From Eumeta japonica (Eukaryota > Arthropoda > Insecta > Lepidoptera > Psychidae), in NCBI GenBank assembly GCA_005406025.1, contig BGZK01000297.1, positions 248,001-312,000 of the forward strand: a stretch of 64,000 nucleotides of DNA. Reading direction: 5' to 3'. A model generated the notes under the pieces. It ran no database searches, was not told the origin of the DNA, and saw only the letters and a program-made list of their open reading frames with translations. Positions 61,260 through 64,000 of the stretch are shown piece after piece. The number at the start of each line of letters is the position of its first letter. The first letter of the stretch is position 1. The translations under genes were made by a program, and so were the position numbers.

Positions 61260-62010
61260 TGATCTCGGGTAAAGTTAGGGCCGATTTGCACATGGACGAA
61301 GCCGCGGCCGTTCTAGAAATGAAATAGGACGTCAATTCCTAGGCAAATATAAATATCTAATATATTAGCTTTATGGCTGAATTTATTACAGCGCACTATG
61401 GCAACTGCGTCGCGGCTGTAATGCTTTAAAGCGCGGGATACTCTGTAATTAAAGATCTTACCACCGGCGCGGCGCCGTAAATCTTTCGTTCATGAATGCA
61501 ACGCTTGTAGACTTACAAGCGATTGTAGAAATAAATTGTCTTTATTTGAAAAATAGAAACATTAAATGTATTAGTGACGATTATATCGTTTTCATTAAAG
61601 AAAAATACATTTGTTAGAATCTAGCAACAGCTCATACGAAAACACATTTGGTTTAATTAAGTCTTATATTGAAATTGAATCGAAAATGTATTTTAAAAAA
61701 TATTGATACAAATCAGTATCGATACATAAGATTAATCGAATACTAAAAGACGATCTACATTACAAACTTAGAGAAGATACCTCATTAATTTCCCCATAAG
61801 TAGGGACAGTCCTATTCCTTCTTTATTAGGAGACATCGCATCAAAGTCTTGTTGCGCCGTGATTTATCGATTGCTTCGCGTTCTTAATTGATAGAATCGA
61901 ATGCGGTATTGATAATGAATCGATTCATTAGACGATATAAGCGAAAAGGCCGTGCACAATGTACAACCCTTTCCTTATCCGTAATTAGTAGCCGCTTCTT
62001 AAATCGATAT
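61260..62010. promoter_or_regulatory. Candidate regulatory blocks with homeodomain-like sites
   Basis: Two unique-looking blocks. 61260-61500 has TTTATGGC and TTTATTAC (posterior-Hox-like) near 61370-61386, CTGTAATTAAAG near 61444 and GGCGCGGCGCC near 61467. 61855-62010 has TTATCGATTG, TTAATTGATAG, GATAATGAATCGATTCATTAG and GTGCACAATGTAC. No repeat family or coding frame explains them. Evidence is motif density only. Confidence 0.3.
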
Positions 62011-62449
62011 GACTGTATTTAAGGGCGTGCTATGTTCATCGAACGCGCAGTTATTTCGACGACAATATTTTACGAGGTATTACTGAGATATTTTATGTTG
62101 TTCTCTTGCATTGTTGTTGCACCTGTATTTTTTTAATAGTGGCACTTTTATTTTTAAGTGATTTTTTGTAATTTAGAAACCTATACATATAATGAAATTC
62201 TAGAATTCATGTGTCAGTACACTGCAGATTTTCGTAAAGAAACAACACACGAGAAGCAAGTAATAGAAAACAAAATCAATTTCCTTTTTACATATTTTTT
62301 ACCCGTTCGTTTGCTTGTTATTGTGATGTGTAACATCCTTTCTCTCATTTTCCTGCAATCTGTGGAAGTGATTTCGTGAAATGGGACGGAAGTTAATAAC
62401 AAGAAGCTGGAAAACGCGCGTTATTTGATTTGATCAATGAGCACGCGTG

Positions 62450-62995
62450 ATGCTAGAATTGGCCGTCAGATGGTACCAACCCATTTTGAGAGGTTAGTAC
62501 TGTCAGCCAGTGTTGCAACTGGCAGAGTTCAGCAACTCTACGACAGGCAATAATTCCAGCATCAACTGTGGAAATATTAACGATTTCGTACAATTTTTTG
62601 AAGATTGCTTAAGTGTTTTTGCTGAGGATTTCAGATACTACTTGTGATTCAATATTACAGTTACGAGACATCCTTTCCATAGCAATACCCATTTCCATTT
62701 TGAGTAAACCATTCACGGATTTTAAACGTTTAATTCTATCGTTTTTTAATTCAATTCCACATTTGATTGTTCTATCAGTTAATTTTTAAAAGATTGTTAA
62801 TTTTTCTATAGTTACAACGTTTTCTACACGTGTAGACAAGAAGTCAGGGACAATTGCAACAAAAGACATATCCACTGATTCAGTAATAATTCAGGTAACG
62901 CGGTTCGACGTTCGGGAAAGTTGTCAATGGATGTATACGCCGTGTAACATTATTGCATTCAGGGCGTCCAATTCACATGTTGTTCCTTTGTAAGA
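62450..62995 (-). pseudogene. Broken protein-coding remnant of unknown family
   Basis: On the minus strand, one frame from about 62940 reads DNFPERRTALPELLLESVDM and on to PDFLSTRVE; after a one-base shift near 62818 it continues VVTIEKLTIF, stop (near 62788), KLTDRTIKCGIELKNDRIKR, then NGLLKMEMGIAMERMSRNC, a second stop (near 62608), and KKLYEIVNISTVDAGIIACRR to ELCQLQHWLT and SQNGL near 62475. A further frameshift near 62935 links upstream YKGTTCELDALNAIMLH. About 165 codons with only two stops and two shifts is clearly coding-derived. No introns are evident. Family unknown to me; a retrocopy or a transposon-encoded protein are both possible. Confidence 0.6.
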
Positions 62996-64000
62996 TGCAT
63001 AATGCAATGGATGGGTGCTCCCTCGAGTTCCTGCGCGGCGCGTGGCAGCGGTTGCTAGTCCACGGCTCGCTCGTCGCGTGTGCCGAGTGGGAGGTGATGT
63101 TCTCATGTGAGCCGTAGCCGAGCGCAAATGCGCGAGCAACCTCAAACTGTCTGAATGTTTTTAGAAATCCTGGCTATTGATTTGCGATTTGCTGCCAACT
63201 TTTCAGTGATTTTCAAATTAAATAAGAATTGTTTTTCGATATTATTATATTTCCTTAACTTTTGTTTTACTAAACAATTAATATGTATTACATAGTAAAA
63301 AATGGTATGAATTGCACTTGACCGGTCTTTTTTACATAATCTGAACAATAGTTATATGAATATCTACAAAAAAATATATAACAATGAATTATATTTGGTA
63401 TAGAATTATATTATAAGATATATTTAAGGAAATAAGGTAGCATTTTTGAATTATCATAGGGCCACATCTTTCATCTTTAAGTCTACCGCTGAACATCACA
63501 CCGCTTTTTTCAGAACAGCGTTCATCACAAAATCAGCAATTTTCGTTAGCACGCCATCTTCTACGTTTTCCTTTTTCATAGGTCTTTACTAACACGATTG
63601 TGTGTTTTATATCAGTCAACAAATCCCGTCAAAATTGTTTTTCTTGTTGTAGGAAAAAAAAAATTGTTTTAGTGAAAATTGCAGTTACACCATCTCTAGT
63701 CAAAAAAATTGTCTAATAATTCAGAGATACGATAGTAAAAACAATAAAATAATTAAAATTATACGTTTTCGAATTTCGTAAAGCAAACGATAAATATATA
63801 GGCAGGCAGACGTATACATCTCGATGATTTTATTACGTGAAATGTTTGTAGATAATTTTTAGCTGTGAAACCTATTCTTGGAGGATCTTCGCCTAGATTA
63901 TACAGATTGTGTTCGGTGTACTCTGTATTTATTGAACGGGGTACCAGTCGTGGGGTCCGCCCTTCGCTACAAAAAAGTGGGTAAGTGCGTACATTTGTAT
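62996..64000. other. Intergenic to window end
   Basis: 63020-63130 is a GC-rich islet (GCGCGGCGCGTGGCAGCGG). The rest is AT-rich. The ORF at 63142-63348 (minus) could be an upstream extension of the broken remnant but shows no supporting motif. Confidence 0.3.

Noticed and set aside
1..64000. CRISPR array, telomeric TTAGG array, rRNA, bacterial or organellar sequence
   Set aside because: Looked for regular spaced repeats, TTAGG runs and known rRNA cores; none seen.

Overview
This window looks like nuclear DNA of an insect, almost certainly a moth or butterfly (Lepidoptera). It is AT-rich, has no operon-like gene packing, and is full of decayed transposable elements. Several repeats are of kinds I know as widespread in lepidopteran genomes: the dispersed repeat with GGCCAAGAGCGTGTCGG / AGGGTTCCG at one end and CCGTCTGTC-type runs at the other, the short repeat around CCCATGGACA, irritating numbers of mariner relics, and a Jockey-type retrotransposon. 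The species cannot be told from the sequence.

There is only one gene-sized protein-coding tract. At 6037-8034 (+) lies an intronless copy of the ectodomain of a Domeless-like class I cytokine receptor (JAK/STAT pathway). It is open for 665 codons except for a single in-frame TAA at 7060-7062, and it ends before any membrane segment or cytoplasmic tail. Immediately downstream, 8034-8600 is a badly decayed tandem duplicate of its last ~370 bp, itself split by a short repeat flanked by an 11-bp direct repeat. Other coding traces are a minus-strand, stop- and frameshift-bearing protein remnant at 62450-62995 that I do not recognise, and a few short ORFs (27787-28004 spliced, 45607-45804, 60113-60331) of low confidence.

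Layout: 1-5600 holds a dispersed repeat, a full-length but broken mariner (1913-3129) and a minus-strand Jockey-like relic (4040-5590). 6000-8600 is the receptor copy and its duplicate. 9000-26000 is intergenic sequence with fold-back repeats (five related copies in the window), a mariner fragment, GC-rich islets and two adjacent perfect hairpins (20359-20460). 27116-30064 is a 2.95-kb element with ~50-bp terminal inverted repeats and a 9-bp target-site duplication. 34433-34655 is a hAT-type MITE, 35868-36480 an RT fragment, 41580-42608 a second mariner, 43795-44230 and 54885-56070 two copies of another repeat family, 52969-53580 a third mariner family. 44900-46600, 56330-56600 and 61260-62010 have the unique, GC-richer character and homeodomain-like motifs of candidate regulatory DNA.

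No rRNA, complete tRNA gene, CRISPR array, telomeric TTAGG array or bacterial sequence was seen. The genes do not form a pathway together; the only functional hypothesis worth following is that the receptor copy makes, or recently made, a soluble cytokine-binding fragment.
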